This document shows positions 34,453 through 40,494 of a stretch of 40,604 bases of DNA, piece by piece. Below the pieces are notes generated by a model. The model worked only from the letters and a program-made list of their open reading frames with translations. It did not search any database and was not told the DNA's origin. The position numbers and the translations under genes are program-made. This DNA is from a virus, in the IMG/VR virus record IMGVR_UViG_3300047289_000027, positions 1-40,604 of that record; one strand, given 5' to 3'. The first letter of the stretch is position 1. Each line of letters begins with the position of its first letter.

Positions 34453-35268
34453 ATGAAATCGTTTATGAAAATTGGTTTGATCGTTGGTCTGTTGGCTCTT
34501 GCTACTGGCTGCACTCGGATCGAGACAGGTGAAGTTGGTCTACGTGTTGGCTTCGACAAGCAGGTGAAGAATGAGGAATTGCTTCCAGGTTCTTTCAACC
34601 AAACCTTTGTTGGTGATGTGTTGACATTCCCAGTCAAAGAAGTTGCAGTGAAGGTTGACGACCTGAACCCACAGGCTGCTGATAACTCCACCATGAAAGA
34701 CTTTGACTTGACTGTTATCTACAACATCAATCCAAGTCAGATCGCTGAGATCTACAACACAAAGAACAAGTCGTTCCATGCTGTTCATAATGGCGACACC
34801 TACCTGATGTACAACTACATCTTCAACGCAACTCGTAACGCTGTTTACAAAGCTGCTCGAAAGCATGAAGCATTGAACATGGGTGATAACCGAACACTTA
34901 TGGAAAATGAAATCCGTGAGACTGTGACTGGTACATTGGCTTCTGAAAATCTTGGTGGTGTGATTAACATTACTCAGGTTCTGATTCGTAACGTGATCCC
35001 AGCTGACACTGTTGTTGAATCAGCAAACGCTTTGGTTCGTGCTAAGAATGAAACCAAGCAGAAAGAAGCTGAAGTTCGTACTGCTAAGTTGGAAGCTGAA
35101 CGTATCCAAGCCCTTGCTCAAAACACTGGCGCTATCCAGTATATGGATGCTCAGACTCGTATGATGAATGCTGAAGCAAATAAGATCCAAGCCCAAGCTA
35201 TCGCCCAGTTCAAAGGTGGTACTCTGGTGTTGGGTGGTCAGTCTCCAGTGTTGAACGTAGGTAAGTAA
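34453..35268 (+). CDS. SPFH/Band-7 domain lipoprotein
   Basis: This 271-residue protein begins with a lipoprotein-type signal (MKSFMKIGLIVGLLALATGC; Cys20 is the likely lipidated residue; the box LATGC is slightly non-standard). Next comes 'TGEVGLRVGFDKQ' and 'LLPGSFNQTFVGDVLTFPVK', the stomatin/prohibitin (SPFH) N-terminal strands, then 'DFDLTVIYNINPSQI' and the helical 'ANALVRAKNETKQKEAEVRT' then 'AKLEAERIQALAQ' coiled-coil that drives oligomerisation. SPFH proteins form ring-shaped membrane scaffolds. Lipidation would place this one outside the inner membrane, in the periplasm. A host-envelope or superinfection role is possible but unproven. A TAAGGAATCGAA site precedes the ATG. Confidence 0.85.
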   Translation: MKSFMKIGLIVGLLALATGCTRIETGEVGLRVGFDKQVKNEELLPGSFNQTFVGDVLTFPVKEVAVKVDDLNPQAADNSTMKDFDLTVIYNINPSQIAEIYNTKNKSFHAVHNGDTYLMYNYIFNATRNAVYKAARKHEALNMGDNRTLMENEIRETVTGTLASENLGGVINITQVLIRNVIPADTVVESANALVRAKNETKQKEAEVRTAKLEAERIQALAQNTGAIQYMDAQTRMMNAEANKIQAQAIAQFKGGTLVLGGQSPVLNVGK

Positions 35269-35269
35269 T

Positions 35270-35887
35270 ATGGAAGACATCCTAGCAATCGTTTTCGTTC
35301 TCGTTGCTGTTGCTCTGGTTGTCTTGTCTGTTCGTTGGTTTCAACGAAAGACAACCGAGAGAAAAGAGCGAGAGTATCGTGAGATGCAAGAACAAATCGA
35401 GGCGACTCGCAAGTGGCGTGAAACACAACGAGAAAAGTCTCTAAAGCATGCTGTTAGTAATACACCGAAAGCAGTTGAGAAGCCCCTGTACCAAGAAAGT
35501 CCAAGCGACTTGGCTTATATGCGAGAGCATAACCTGATCACTGCCAAGCAACATCGTGATGCTCTTGCTGCACAATCTAAACCTTCTTATGCCCCATCCG
35601 CTACTCAATCTGTGAATCAATACCAAGATAACTTTATGAGCGACGTTGCCATGGGTATGGTGATTAACTCTCTGATGAGCAGTACTCATAACTCACAGTC
35701 TGGTACTGTCACTGAGGATCGTAATACTGGACGTGTTGATGTTCAAGTGAAAGAAAGTTCTTGGGGATTCGACGACAGCGATAGTCGCAAGTCTGTATCT
35801 TCAAGTATGGATACCTCTAGTTCTTGGAGTTCAAGCGACTCGTCTAGTTCTAGTTCTTCCGACTCTGGACCAAGTTCAGATTGGTAA
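35270..35887 (+). CDS. membrane-anchored protein with Ser/Asp-rich tail
   Basis: This 205-residue protein starts one base after the SPFH gene. Residues 4-22 ('ILAIVFVLVAVALVVLSVR') form one membrane anchor, followed by a highly charged helix to about residue 62. The middle is polar, with a possible amphipathic segment 'DVAMGMVINSLMSSTH'. The last 45 residues are almost only Ser, Asp, Trp and Gly and end 'SSSSSSDSGPSSDW'. Such Ser/Asp tails occur on some membrane and cell-surface proteins, and may be phosphorylated or act as flexible linkers. The tight spacing suggests it works with the SPFH lipoprotein. No known function. Confidence 0.7.
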   Translation: MEDILAIVFVLVAVALVVLSVRWFQRKTTERKEREYREMQEQIEATRKWRETQREKSLKHAVSNTPKAVEKPLYQESPSDLAYMREHNLITAKQHRDALAAQSKPSYAPSATQSVNQYQDNFMSDVAMGMVINSLMSSTHNSQSGTVTEDRNTGRVDVQVKESSWGFDDSDSRKSVSSSMDTSSSWSSSDSSSSSSSDSGPSSDW

Positions 35888-35890
35888 TAT

Positions 35891-36271
35891 ATGAGAAACC
35901 CACTAAGGAATGCTATGCACAGCGTAAAAATGGATCGCAAGGAATTGCTGAAGATCGTTAAAGAAAACAAAGAGAAGCACATCGCTGACTATCTCGAGGC
36001 AGTTGAAGGTTACAAAATTGCTGTTATTAAGACAGCAGCTTCTAATCTAAAGATGGCGAAGACTGCAGACTTGACTAAGTTCAAGTTCCAACATATCCCA
36101 TCTGCACCACAAAGCTACGAAGACAACTACACACGAGCCATTCGTATGCTTGAGTTGTCTGTTGATGGAATCATTGAAGTCGAAGAACACATCTTCAATC
36201 AGTTGGTTCTTGACGAGTGGGGTTGGAAGCAGCAGTTCGTTGCACAATCTGCACTTTACAAATCTGCTTAA
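35891..36271 (+). CDS. conserved phage hypothetical protein
   Basis: This 126-residue helical protein resembles a family of uncharacterised phage proteins containing 'DRKELLKIVKENKEKHIADY' (about residues 15-34) and 'SYEDNYTRAIRMLELSVDGI' (about 74-93). It lacks membrane or catalytic motifs. The start at 35891 has only weak ribosome-binding sequence; an internal ATG at 35915 (MHSVKMDRKE) is preceded by AAGGAATGCT and may be the true start, giving 118 residues. It ends the accessory block, five bases before the promoter of the sliding clamp gene. Confidence 0.65.
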   Translation: MRNPLRNAMHSVKMDRKELLKIVKENKEKHIADYLEAVEGYKIAVIKTAASNLKMAKTADLTKFKFQHIPSAPQSYEDNYTRAIRMLELSVDGIIEVEEHIFNQLVLDEWGWKQQFVAQSALYKSA

Positions 36272-36275
36272 TTAT

Positions 36276-36304
36276 TTGACATACCCCTGTTTTAGGGGTA
36301 TACT
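36276..36304 (+). promoter_or_regulatory. sigma70 promoter with embedded palindrome, before sliding clamp
   Basis: TTGACA (36276-36281), 17 bases, TATACT (36299-36304). The spacer and first bases of the -10 form a perfect inverted repeat TACCCCT (36282-36288) / AGGGGTA (36294-36300), with a GTTTT centre. This could be an operator for a repressor, or a small hairpin from read-through RNA. The TTAGGG before the -10 is shared with the promoters at 29694 and 31957. Confidence 0.85.
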
Positions 36305-36346
36305 TGTTATACATATTGTTATGTACTTTGATAGGAGAAACCTTAA

Positions 36347-37012
36347 ATGAAACTGAGTAAAGAAACCCTTGGACTGTTGAAAAACTATTCGTCCATTAAC
36401 AGCCACCTGTTATTCAAAGAGGGGAATAAACTCTCTACAATTTCTGCACAGAAGAACGTCATGGCATCTGCCACCGTTGCAGAACACTTTGATAAAGACT
36501 TCGCCATCTACGACCTAGTAGAGTTCCTCGGCGCATTGTCTTTGTTTGAAGATCCAGACTTGACCTTTAGCGACAAGTATGTTACCATTAAAGATGGTAA
36601 GAACAGCATCAAGTACTACGCTGCAGATGCTTCCAACATTACTGCTCCACCAGCAAAACAAATCGTTCTTCCTTCTGAAGACGTAACCTTCCACCTGAGC
36701 GCAGCAACCTTCCAGTTGATTCAGCGTACAGCTTCTGTTCTACATTCGTCAGACGTTTCCATCGTTGGTGATGGTAGCTCCATGAAGATTGTCGTTGGTG
36801 ACAAGAAGAATGCAGCATCTAACTGCTACGAATCTGTAGTTGGTGAAACTGACAAGACTTTCAAAGTCAACTTGAAAGTAGAAAACCTGAAGATGGTTTC
36901 TGGCGACTACGAAGTTGCTGTATCTTCAAAGAAAATCTCTCGCTTCAAAGCGACTGGTAATGGTGACTTGACCTATTACATCGCAGTGGAAGCAGATACA
37001 TCTTTCGAATAA
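36347..37012 (+). CDS. 45: DNA polymerase sliding clamp gp45
   Basis: At 221 residues (T4: 228), this is the trimeric processivity clamp for DNA polymerase, also the mobile enhancer for gp55-driven late transcription in T4. The start 'MKLSKETLGLLKNYSSINSH' and 'FAIYDLVEFLGALSLFEDPD' (about residues 52-71), plus 'ASNCYESVVGETDKTFKVNL' near 157, are characteristic of the gp45 family, a two-domain beta/alpha repeat. ATAGGAGAAACCTTAA provides a strong ribosome-binding site. It has its own sigma70 promoter, separating it from the accessory block. The clamp loader genes follow. Confidence 0.94.
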   Translation: MKLSKETLGLLKNYSSINSHLLFKEGNKLSTISAQKNVMASATVAEHFDKDFAIYDLVEFLGALSLFEDPDLTFSDKYVTIKDGKNSIKYYAADASNITAPPAKQIVLPSEDVTFHLSAATFQLIQRTASVLHSSDVSIVGDGSSMKIVVGDKKNAASNCYESVVGETDKTFKVNLKVENLKMVSGDYEVAVSSKKISRFKATGNGDLTYYIAVEADTSFE

Positions 37013-37030
37013 TCTTTACCCCTCTATATT

Positions 37031-37378
37031 ATGTCACACTTGAGAGAAGAAAACATTTCAAGGGTGTGGAGAGAAGTCCCCAAAGACTCTTTCACTCGCA
37101 CCCTGTCAGGTGAAAATACTAGGATGATTAGCTGGTGTAAGTCCTGCAAAGAACATAAGCCACTAACATCCTTCTATTTGAAGATTAAGAAAGAACGACG
37201 TCACGCAAATGACGTTCGTCCAAATTGTATCCCTTGCCACGATGAGCAAGTTGATAAAGCCAGAATCGCAAGGATGATGGCAGCAAAATCTAAACTAGAT
37301 AAAATTTTTATTAATGAAGAAAGTGAAAACTATGGACCATTATTTGTGGGTGGAGAAGTATCGTCCCCAAACGATTGA
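37031..37378 (+). CDS. zinc-ribbon protein overlapping clamp loader start
   Basis: This 115-residue protein has two Cys pairs, 'WCKSCK' (C36, C39) and 'NCIPCH' (C66, C69), spaced as in the phage zinc-ribbon family 'C..C...KP...FY...C..C' related to endonuclease VII/HNH-type fingers. 'KPLTSFYLKIKKE' between them fits the pattern. No catalytic His/Asp set for nuclease action is clear, so a DNA-binding or transcription role is as likely. The ATG lacks a good Shine-Dalgarno site; a start at 37121 (MISWCKSC) is an alternative that keeps both Cys pairs. The last 47 bases overlap the gp44 gene in another frame. Confidence 0.65.
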   Translation: MSHLREENISRVWREVPKDSFTRTLSGENTRMISWCKSCKEHKPLTSFYLKIKKERRHANDVRPNCIPCHDEQVDKARIARMMAAKSKLDKIFINEESENYGPLFVGGEVSSPND

Positions 37379-38270
37379 TGAATGTGTATTACCAGAGGCA
37401 ATGAAGAAGACCTTCAAGGACTTTATTGCAAGTGGTGAACTTCCAACATTCCTGTTTACTGGTACAGCTGGTGTAGGTAAGACCACTGTTGCCAAAGCGC
37501 TGTGCCACGAAGTTGGTGCAGAATATATTATGGTCAACGGTTCAGACGAAGGTCGTTCGATTGATGTTCTGCGAACTACAATCAAATCCTTTGCGTCCAC
37601 TATCTCTTTGACTGATGCAAAGAAGGTTGTTATCATTGACGAAGCTGACTATATGAACGCTGACTCTGTGCAACCTGCTTTACGTTCGTTCATTGAAGAG
37701 TTTAGTAACAACTGTCGTTTCATCTTCACATGTAACTTCAAGCATCGTATCATTGAACCACTCCACAGTCGTTGTGCTGTTGTGGACTTCAAGATTGACA
37801 ATGCAGACAAACCAAAGATTGCAGCAACCTTCTTCAAGCGCATCAGTGAGATCCTGAAGGCTGAAGGTGTCGAGTTCGACCAGAAGGTTGTGGCTGAGTT
37901 GGTCACCAAACACTTCCCTGACTATCGCCGTATCTTAAACGAACTGCAACGCTATGCCGTTTCAGGTAAGATCGACACTGGCATTCTTGTAAACCTTAGC
38001 GATGAAACCTTCCGTGAGTTGGTTGCACATCTTAAGGCTAGAAACTACCAAGACGTTCGTAAGTGGGTTAGTAAGAATGCGGACATGGGCACTACTCACA
38101 TCTTCCGTGAGTTGTACGACAAAGCCAACGAAGTTATGGAGCCAAGCACCATTCCACAGATGGTCGTCACTCTTGCCGACTATCAATATAAGGCAGCGTT
38201 CGTAGCTGACCAAGAACTAAACATCATGGCTGCTCTTACGGAGATCATGGTTCAGTGTAAATTCAAGTGA
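37332..38270 (+). CDS. 44: clamp loader large subunit gp44 (AAA+ ATPase)
   Basis: I take the ATG at 37332 (312 residues; T4: 319) because 'MDHYLWVEKYRPQTIDECVL' is the usual family start; an in-frame ATG at 37314 would add six residues. Walker A 'GTAGVGKTT' (44-52), Walker B 'VVIIDEAD' (D103-E104), sensor-1 'FIFTCNF' near 130 and the 'SRC' motif (146-148) with the trans-acting arginine are all intact. With gp62 it opens and loads gp45 onto primer-template DNA. The start lies inside the zinc-ribbon gene. A small membrane protein gene separates it from gp62. Confidence 0.93.
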   Translation: MDHYLWVEKYRPQTIDECVLPEAMKKTFKDFIASGELPTFLFTGTAGVGKTTVAKALCHEVGAEYIMVNGSDEGRSIDVLRTTIKSFASTISLTDAKKVVIIDEADYMNADSVQPALRSFIEEFSNNCRFIFTCNFKHRIIEPLHSRCAVVDFKIDNADKPKIAATFFKRISEILKAEGVEFDQKVVAELVTKHFPDYRRILNELQRYAVSGKIDTGILVNLSDETFRELVAHLKARNYQDVRKWVSKNADMGTTHIFRELYDKANEVMEPSTIPQMVVTLADYQYKAAFVADQELNIMAALTEIMVQCKFK

Positions 38271-38277
38271 GGACGAT

Positions 38278-38622
38278 ATGGAATTATCTGATTTTGTTTT
38301 TCTAATCCTTGTTTTTATCGCTGGGTTTGCTGGTGGTTGGATCCAACGTGAACGTATAGCCATGAGTCGTGTTGAGACTTTGTTGAGTCAGTTCGAGGGC
38401 GACATTCCACATGGCGAAGAAGTTCCCGATGAGAGAGATGATTTTGTGCGTATCGTTATTGAGAAGCACGGAGAAGTCTTGTATCTCTATACAGAGGACA
38501 ACGAGTTCGTGGGTCAAGGTAGCACCATGGCTGAAATCAAAGAAGTTCTAAGTCGTAAACTTAACGGTGCACGACTAGCCGTAAACGAAGAAGGTGCCAA
38601 GCATCTGGAAGCCTTGCTATGA
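38278..38622 (+). CDS. hypothetical single-pass membrane protein between gp44 and gp62
   Basis: This 114-residue protein has one N-terminal membrane segment (residues about 5-22, 'DFVFLILVFIAGFAGGWI') followed by a basic patch and an alpha/beta domain with 'FVRIVIEKHGEVLYLYTEDN' (about 60-79) and 'AEIKEVLSRKLNGARLAVNE'. I do not recognise it. It is preceded by GTGAGGACGAT and ends in an ATGA overlap with gp62, so it is firmly part of the clamp-loader operon. In T4, 44 and 62 are adjacent. A membrane tether for replication proteins is a speculation from location only. Confidence 0.7.
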   Translation: MELSDFVFLILVFIAGFAGGWIQRERIAMSRVETLLSQFEGDIPHGEEVPDERDDFVRIVIEKHGEVLYLYTEDNEFVGQGSTMAEIKEVLSRKLNGARLAVNEEGAKHLEALL

Positions 38623-39002
38623 CACCGTTCGACTTTATTAATGCAATCAACCAATCAAAGGAGAATCTATTCAAGAGTGATCCTCTAGCCAATAAAGACT
38701 ACAATGCCTTTATTGTGAACAGAGGTCTTTCATACTTTATGGATACAGTGATGTATGCCAACGAGATGAATCGTCTTCACCAAGCGCCAAAAGAATGGCA
38801 ATTTCAGTTTCTACTAAATAGTGTTAGTCAGAAAAAGCGTTGGTCCAAGTGGAACAAAAAAGAAGCAGAAGACAAACAGCTTGCTCTGGTTAAGGAATAC
38901 TTCGGTTATTCCAACGAAAAGGCGAAAGTTGCTATGTCTATTCTTAGCGATGAACAACTGAAACAACTAGAAGAAAAACTATATAAAGGTGGAAGAAGAT
39001 GA
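38619..39002 (+). CDS. 62: clamp loader small subunit gp62
   Basis: At 127 residues this is shorter than T4 gp62 (187) but has the family's opening pattern 'TPFDFINAINQSKENLF' and the next segment 'KDYNAFIVNRGLSYFMDTVM' then 'YANEMNRL' (about residues 28-54), followed by the basic 'KKRWSKWNKKEAEDKQLALV'. Short gp62 forms are common in non-coliphage T4-like viruses. It forms a 4:1 complex with gp44 in T4. It overlaps both its upstream (ATGA) and downstream (ATGA, regA) neighbours. Confidence 0.85.
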   Translation: MTPFDFINAINQSKENLFKSDPLANKDYNAFIVNRGLSYFMDTVMYANEMNRLHQAPKEWQFQFLLNSVSQKKRWSKWNKKEAEDKQLALVKEYFGYSNEKAKVAMSILSDEQLKQLEEKLYKGGRR

Positions 39003-39415
39003 CTGTTGAAATGATTTACTACGATTGGACCCCAGAGTCCATGTTGGAGGTATCCCTACCAGAGCCAGATAACTTTCTGAAGGTAAGAGAAACACTAACA
39101 CGTATTGGTATCGCATCCCGCAAGGATAAGAAGCTATACCAATCATGCCACATCCTACATAAACAGGGACGATACTTTATCGTTCACTTTAAAGAACTGT
39201 TTGCGTTGGACGGTAAAGAATCTAACATTACGGCGAACGATGTAGAACGTCGTAACACTATTGCTGGACTCTTGCAAGATTGGGGATTATTAAAGATCCT
39301 TCACTCTGAACAAGCTGACCAAAAGGCATCCTTGTCTCAAATTAAAGTTGTGTCTCATAAAGAGAAGAACGAATGGGAGTTGGTGCCTAAATATAATATT
39401 GGTAAGAAGAAATGA
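38999..39415 (+). CDS. regA: RegA translational repressor
   Basis: This 138-residue protein (T4 RegA: 122) is nearly collinear with T4 RegA: 'PDNFLKVRETLTRIGIASRK', 'DKKLYQSCHILHKQGRYFIV', 'HFKELFALDG' and the closing 'EWELVPKYNIGKKK'. RegA binds A/U-rich translation initiation regions of early mRNAs, including clamp and clamp loader messages, and blocks ribosome binding. The extra length is at the N-terminus ('MTVEMIYYDWTPESM'); an internal ATG at 39041 lies in another frame. It starts in an ATGA overlap with gp62. Downstream comes noncoding, hairpin-rich sequence instead of the DNA polymerase gene found in T4. Confidence 0.93.
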   Translation: MTVEMIYYDWTPESMLEVSLPEPDNFLKVRETLTRIGIASRKDKKLYQSCHILHKQGRYFIVHFKELFALDGKESNITANDVERRNTIAGLLQDWGLLKILHSEQADQKASLSQIKVVSHKEKNEWELVPKYNIGKKK

Positions 39416-39590
39416 TTGATCTAAACCCAATCGCTATTTAAGTCCCCTACCTTGGGAACGTTGTCGCTACGGCAAAAGGCGTCCGAGCAATTGCACTGCC
39501 ATTCGTAATTGGCGCTGGATAAAGTAACCAGCATTAACGATACGCCTTCGGGGTATCAACTTTAATTACTCGCTTAATAGGAGAAATAAA
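39416..39590 (+). other. 175-base noncoding, hairpin-rich stretch between regA and hsp20
   Basis: No frame longer than nine codons fills this stretch. Several hairpins can be drawn. The first, 39455-39484, has outer pairs GGA/TCC and CG/CG plus an inner TTGTCG-CTA-CGGCAA stem (39461-39475). The second is GCTGG/CCAGC (39514-39518 / 39528-39532). The third, 39539-39557, pairs GATAC/GTATC and CC/GG on a TTCG tetraloop, with one bulged G. The final 33 bases are A/T-rich and hold the ribosome-binding site. It could be a structured noncoding RNA, a processed leader or a 5' control element for hsp20. I see no tRNA fold and no clear sigma70 or late promoter. Confidence 0.45.
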
Positions 39591-40109
39591 ATGACTAAGT
39601 TCATTCCAGATGCAATGCTGCACCCACAGTTCAAAGACTTCGACAAATTCTTTGTCGGGTTTGACGAACAATTCAATCGCATGGCTAAGTTCCATGACGA
39701 CTTCGCAAAAAACATTCCCAACTATCCACCATACAACATCAAGAAGACTGACGAGAATAAGTACGTCATCGAGATGGCTGTAGCTGGCTTCGCCAAGCAT
39801 CAAATTGAGATTGAGTTCGAACAAGACAAACTCATTGTCAAGGGTAATGCATCCGAAGACAAGGAAGCAAAGGAATGGTTGTATCAAGGTATTGCTGCTC
39901 GCAACTTCACCCGCACCTTCGCATTGAACGACCAAGTCGAAATCAATGGCGCTGAGTTGATCAACGGTATGTTGAAGATTGCACTTGAGCGCATTATCCC
40001 AGAAACCAAGAAGACAAAGAAAATTGATATTACTGAGAATGGTTCTACGACTTCTAAAAAGCAAATGCTAACAGAGGATCAGTATGACGAACTTCTTAAC
40101 AAACATTAA
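39591..40109 (+). CDS. Hsp20 / alpha-crystallin small heat shock protein
   Basis: This 172-residue protein has an alpha-crystallin domain at about residues 47-137: 'YNIKKTDENKYVIEMAVAGF', 'IEIEFEQDKLIVKGN', the characteristic 'GIAARNFTRTFALND' (100-114) and the closing 'NGMLKIALERIIPE', with a G-x-L-x-I/V-like strand. The N-terminal arm is Phe/Asp-rich, as in IbpA-type proteins. Small heat shock proteins hold unfolding proteins for refolding by DnaK/ClpB. Phage Hsp20 genes are common in aquatic T4-like phages and may aid capsid or host protein stability. AATAGGAGAAATAAA precedes the ATG. Confidence 0.92.
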   Translation: MTKFIPDAMLHPQFKDFDKFFVGFDEQFNRMAKFHDDFAKNIPNYPPYNIKKTDENKYVIEMAVAGFAKHQIEIEFEQDKLIVKGNASEDKEAKEWLYQGIAARNFTRTFALNDQVEINGAELINGMLKIALERIIPETKKTKKIDITENGSTTSKKQMLTEDQYDELLNKH

Positions 40110-40154
40110 GATTTTTCTTTCCTCGTTTAAACAATATAAACAGGGGAAAGTAAA

Positions 40155-40241
40155 ATGACTCAGTGGATACCAATGACTGACGATGATATGGATTGGGTAA
40201 ACGGCAAGAAGCCAGAACCTACTCCGACAAAGTCAAAATAA
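40155..40241 (+). CDS. 28-residue hypothetical mini-protein
   Basis: A short frame, MTQWIPMTDDDMDWVNGKKP followed by EPTPTKSK, has a strong ribosome-binding region (CAGGGGAAAGTAAA) and sits in an otherwise empty gap between hsp20 and the next gene. Acidic with two Trp residues at the front and a Pro/Lys tail, it resembles tiny 'virion or host-takeover' phage peptides, but no family is recognisable. A G/C-rich hairpin follows 5 bases after the stop. The signals, more than the length, support it. Confidence 0.5.
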   Translation: MTQWIPMTDDDMDWVNGKKPEPTPTKSK

Positions 40242-40246
40242 AAACA

Positions 40247-40264
40247 GGGGGAAGCAATTCCCCC
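40247..40264 (+). terminator. GC-rich hairpin, possible terminator
   Basis: GGGGGAA and TTCCCCC form a perfect 7-bp stem capped by a GCAA (GNRA-type) tetraloop. The following bases are TTCATCATC, not a true T-run, so termination is uncertain. It may instead protect the 3' end of the hsp20 transcript. Confidence 0.55.
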
Positions 40265-40284
40265 TTCATCATCTACTAAATAGA

Positions 40285-40494
40285 ATGATGAAAGCAAATA
40301 TCTTCAAACGTATGGTTACCTTCCAGTTAGTCCGCAGAGGAAACTGGTTGTTGAAGATATCTGTCCTAAACGATAAGAATGTGATGGTAGTTGCTAAGCA
40401 CTATTTTAATTCTGACGTCGTTATCCGCTACTTCGGAAACTTCGAGGTGGCATCCAATTGGGTTGAGTGGCTTATTGAACAGGAGAATATATGA
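40285..40494 (+). CDS. small hypothetical protein
   Basis: This 69-residue basic protein (starting MMKANIFKRMVTFQLVRRGN) has alternating beta-like segments ('WLLKISVLNDKNVMVVAKHY') and a helical end 'SNWVEWLIEQENI'. I recognise no family. Two adjacent ATGs (40285, 40288) follow CTAAATAGA, a partial late-promoter-like sequence; no strong Shine-Dalgarno is visible. Its stop overlaps the next gene's ATG (ATGA), which supports real, coupled translation. Confidence 0.55.
   Translation: MMKANIFKRMVTFQLVRRGNWLLKISVLNDKNVMVVAKHYFNSDVVIRYFGNFEVASNWVEWLIEQENI

Noticed and set aside
39416-39590. tRNA or tmRNA gene in the regA-hsp20 gap
   Set aside because: No cloverleaf, no TTCGA arm with proper acceptor pairing, and no CCA end could be fitted.
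39534-40064. 176-codon minus-strand frame opposite hsp20
   Set aside because: The plus strand encodes a convincing alpha-crystallin domain, and all other genes in the window are on the plus strand. The antisense frame looks like a shadow.
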